This document shows positions 50,127 to 53,112 of a stretch of 53,112 bases of DNA, piece by piece. The notes beneath the pieces are model-generated. The model was not told the DNA's origin and searched no databases. It saw nothing but the letters and a program-made list of their open reading frames with translations. The stretch spans positions 1 to 53,112 of the forward strand of contig JAAFIW010000028.1 of assembly GCA_013297875.1 (NCBI GenBank). Direction: 5' to 3'. The position numbers and the translations under genes were made by a program. Position 1 is the stretch's first letter. Each line of letters starts with the position of its first letter. The stretch is from Comamonadaceae bacterium (GTDB lineage Bacteria; Pseudomonadota; Gammaproteobacteria; Burkholderiales; Burkholderiaceae_C).

Positions 50127-51137
50127 ATGAAATCCATCGACTTGAACCTGCTGGCCGCTTTGGACGTGCTGCTCAGTGCCGACAGCGTGAGCCAGGCCGC
50201 GCAGCGCATGCACCTGAGCGCACCGGCCATGAGCCACACGCTGGCGCGCATCCGCGAGGCGTTGGGCGACCCCATCTTGGTGCGCGCGGGCCGCAAGCTC
50301 ATCCCCACCGCCCGTGCGCTGGAACTGCGCGAGCCGCTGCGCCAGCTGATGGCACAGGCGCAGGAGCTGATGCAGCCGGGCGACGGCCTGGCGCTGGCGG
50401 GTGTGCAGCGCGAGTTCGTCATCCGCGCGCCCGAGGGCATGGGCACGGTCTACGGCGTGGCGCTGCTGGCGGGCTTGCGCACCACCATGCCATTGGCCAG
50501 CCTGCGTTTTGTGCCCGAGAGCGACAGCGACGCTATGGCCCTGCGCGAGGGCCGCATTGACCTCGATGTGGGCGTGCTGCGTGACTTGGGCCCGGAAATT
50601 CACACCGCCACGCTGTACGAGCAGCGCGTGGTGGGCGTGGTGCAGGCCGGCCACCGCCTACTCAAAGGCCGCGTGACCCTGAAGCGCTTTGCCGCCGAGC
50701 AGCATGTAGCCATTGCCCAGCGCGGTCGGGCTCGCGAACCGGTCGACAGTTACCTGGCTGAGGCCGGCTACCAACGCCAGATTGCGCTGACCGTGCCCAG
50801 CGGCTATGGCGCGCTAATGGCCGCCGCCCGCTCCAGCATGGTGGCCTGCGCCCCCGAACCCCTGGTGCGCCACGTCGCCGCCGGCCTGGGCCTCAAAACC
50901 ATCCAGCTGCCGGTGACCATACCGGTTGACCAGGTGGTGCAAGCCTGGCACCCCAGGGTCAACGCCGACCCCGCGCACCGGTGCTTGCGCCAGGTGGTGG
51001 CCGAGCTGTCGCCTAAACGGCTTGCGGCGCAAGCCGCAGCATCGGCGAATGCCAGTGTGGTGCGGCATCAAGATTTGCTGGCCATGGGGCGGCAACCCAT
51101 CCACGACCACCCAGGCGGGAATGCAAAAACACCGTGA
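50127..51137 (+). CDS. LysR family regulator of the adjacent MFS exporter
   Basis: A 336-residue LysR protein. HTH at ~1-60 (LNLLAALDVLLSADSVSQAA, QRMHLSAPAMSHTLARIREA), substrate-binding domain ~90-300. The DVLLSADSVSQAA and LGDPILVRAGRKLIPT stretches are of the NodD/LinR-like subgroup. Start at 50127 is the first ATG in frame. The C-terminal ~35 residues are unusual and low in hydrophobic residues. It is divergent from the exporter by 66 bp. Confidence 0.92.
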   Translation: MKSIDLNLLAALDVLLSADSVSQAAQRMHLSAPAMSHTLARIREALGDPILVRAGRKLIPTARALELREPLRQLMAQAQELMQPGDGLALAGVQREFVIRAPEGMGTVYGVALLAGLRTTMPLASLRFVPESDSDAMALREGRIDLDVGVLRDLGPEIHTATLYEQRVVGVVQAGHRLLKGRVTLKRFAAEQHVAIAQRGRAREPVDSYLAEAGYQRQIALTVPSGYGALMAAARSSMVACAPEPLVRHVAAGLGLKTIQLPVTIPVDQVVQAWHPRVNADPAHRCLRQVVAELSPKRLAAQAAASANASVVRHQDLLAMGRQPIHDHPGGNAKTP

Positions 51138-51188
51138 GCAAGTTGCGTGGCGGTGCCACCGACCTGCCATCCAATCGAGTAAACCGGA

Positions 51189-52850
<1,662 letters not shown>

Positions 52851-52980
52851 TGGGTGTGTTTGTTGGGAGTTCAGGGAAAGGCGCGATTATCGGCGCAGCG
52901 GATGACGGATGACCTCGCTTCGCGTCGTTTTTGGCAGTGGCTTCATGCGCTACGGGATCCGCAACCCAGGACTCGGTGAA

Positions 52981-53073
52981 TTAATCCCAAATTTTCCATT
53001 AGCGCCGATCTCTAATGGAAGCCATTAGCGCAAGCTGTTGATTCACAAAGGGATTCTTGTGAATTTGGGTTAA
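52981..53073. repeat. Inverted-repeat element upstream of ettA
   Basis: TTAATCCCAAATT (52981-52993) is nearly the reverse complement of AATTTGGGTTAA (53062-53073). Inside, CCATTAG and CTAATGG (52996-53002, 53012-53018) form a second stem. The left end resembles the terminal repeat of the element at 41726-41910 (CCCAAATTTTCCATTAG versus CCCAGATTTTCCATTAG). Confidence 0.5.
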
Positions 53074-53112
53074 GGTTGCTGATCGCCACTTCAGTGCAAG
53101 GCTGTATATGGA

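Overview
The window looks like a chromosomal segment of a betaproteobacterium of the Burkholderiales, most likely Comamonadaceae (Rhodoferax/Polaromonas/Acidovorax-like). This is inferred from the high GC, from the gene types (EnvZ/OmpR pair, DUF1800/DUF1501 pair, GluQRS, EttA, CoxE-like VWA protein) and from a dense family of short dispersed repeats whose core reads GCTCAAGCAGCTATCAATT. I see no rRNA, tRNA, CRISPR array, intact transposase or prophage.

Layout. 1-9166: two very large modular surface or secreted proteins on the minus strand. The first runs off the left edge and has three blocks of five FG-GAP-like calcium-binding repeats separated by Ig-like domains. The second has seven delta-60 repeats, Ig-like domains and a C-terminal choice-of-anchor U domain. 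9518-16891: a winged-helix regulator, a metallophosphoesterase, a Fic protein with an AbiEi-like N-terminus and a triple operator-like repeat, a UvrD helicase carrying a repeat-derived insertion, and an amino-acid-type binding protein. 16998-22819: trmB, an M48 lipoprotein protease, a glycine-rich/DUF11 secreted protein and gluQ. 22825-28441: lysR, an SDR gene behind a MITE-like element, a flavoprotein, and envZ/ompR. 28630-32033: DUF1800, DUF1501 and DUF4864-like genes.

32193-37444 is the most notable unit: a 1707-residue bacterial NLR-like STAND protein with a nucleosidase/phosphorylase (PNP_UDP) domain, a NACHT NTPase, a pentapeptide-like stretch and 14 WD40 repeats (enough for two seven-bladed propellers). 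It is preceded by a 43-residue single-pass membrane protein whose stop codon overlaps the STAND start codon (ATGA). The pair is bracketed by two nearly identical copies of the dispersed repeat in direct orientation. By domain logic it is a candidate anti-phage or abortive-infection cassette; nothing in the window proves that role.

37625-53112: a CoxE-like VWA protein, a DUF3616 protein, a thioesterase, an ECF sigma factor with a duplicated YdhR-like secreted protein behind it, a three-gene signalling operon (response regulator, hybrid kinase, membrane protein with a degenerate GGDEF domain), NDH-2, an MFS exporter divergent from a LysR regulator, and ettA.

A second theme is repeat invasion of genes. 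At least 13 clear and 2 degenerate copies of the dispersed repeat occur. Three clear copies lie in frame inside gluQ, ndh and the DUF1800 gene, one supplies the C-terminus and stop codon of the EnvZ-like kinase, and the two degenerate copies form linkers of UvrD and the STAND protein. A 98-bp hairpin element also sits in frame within uvrD.
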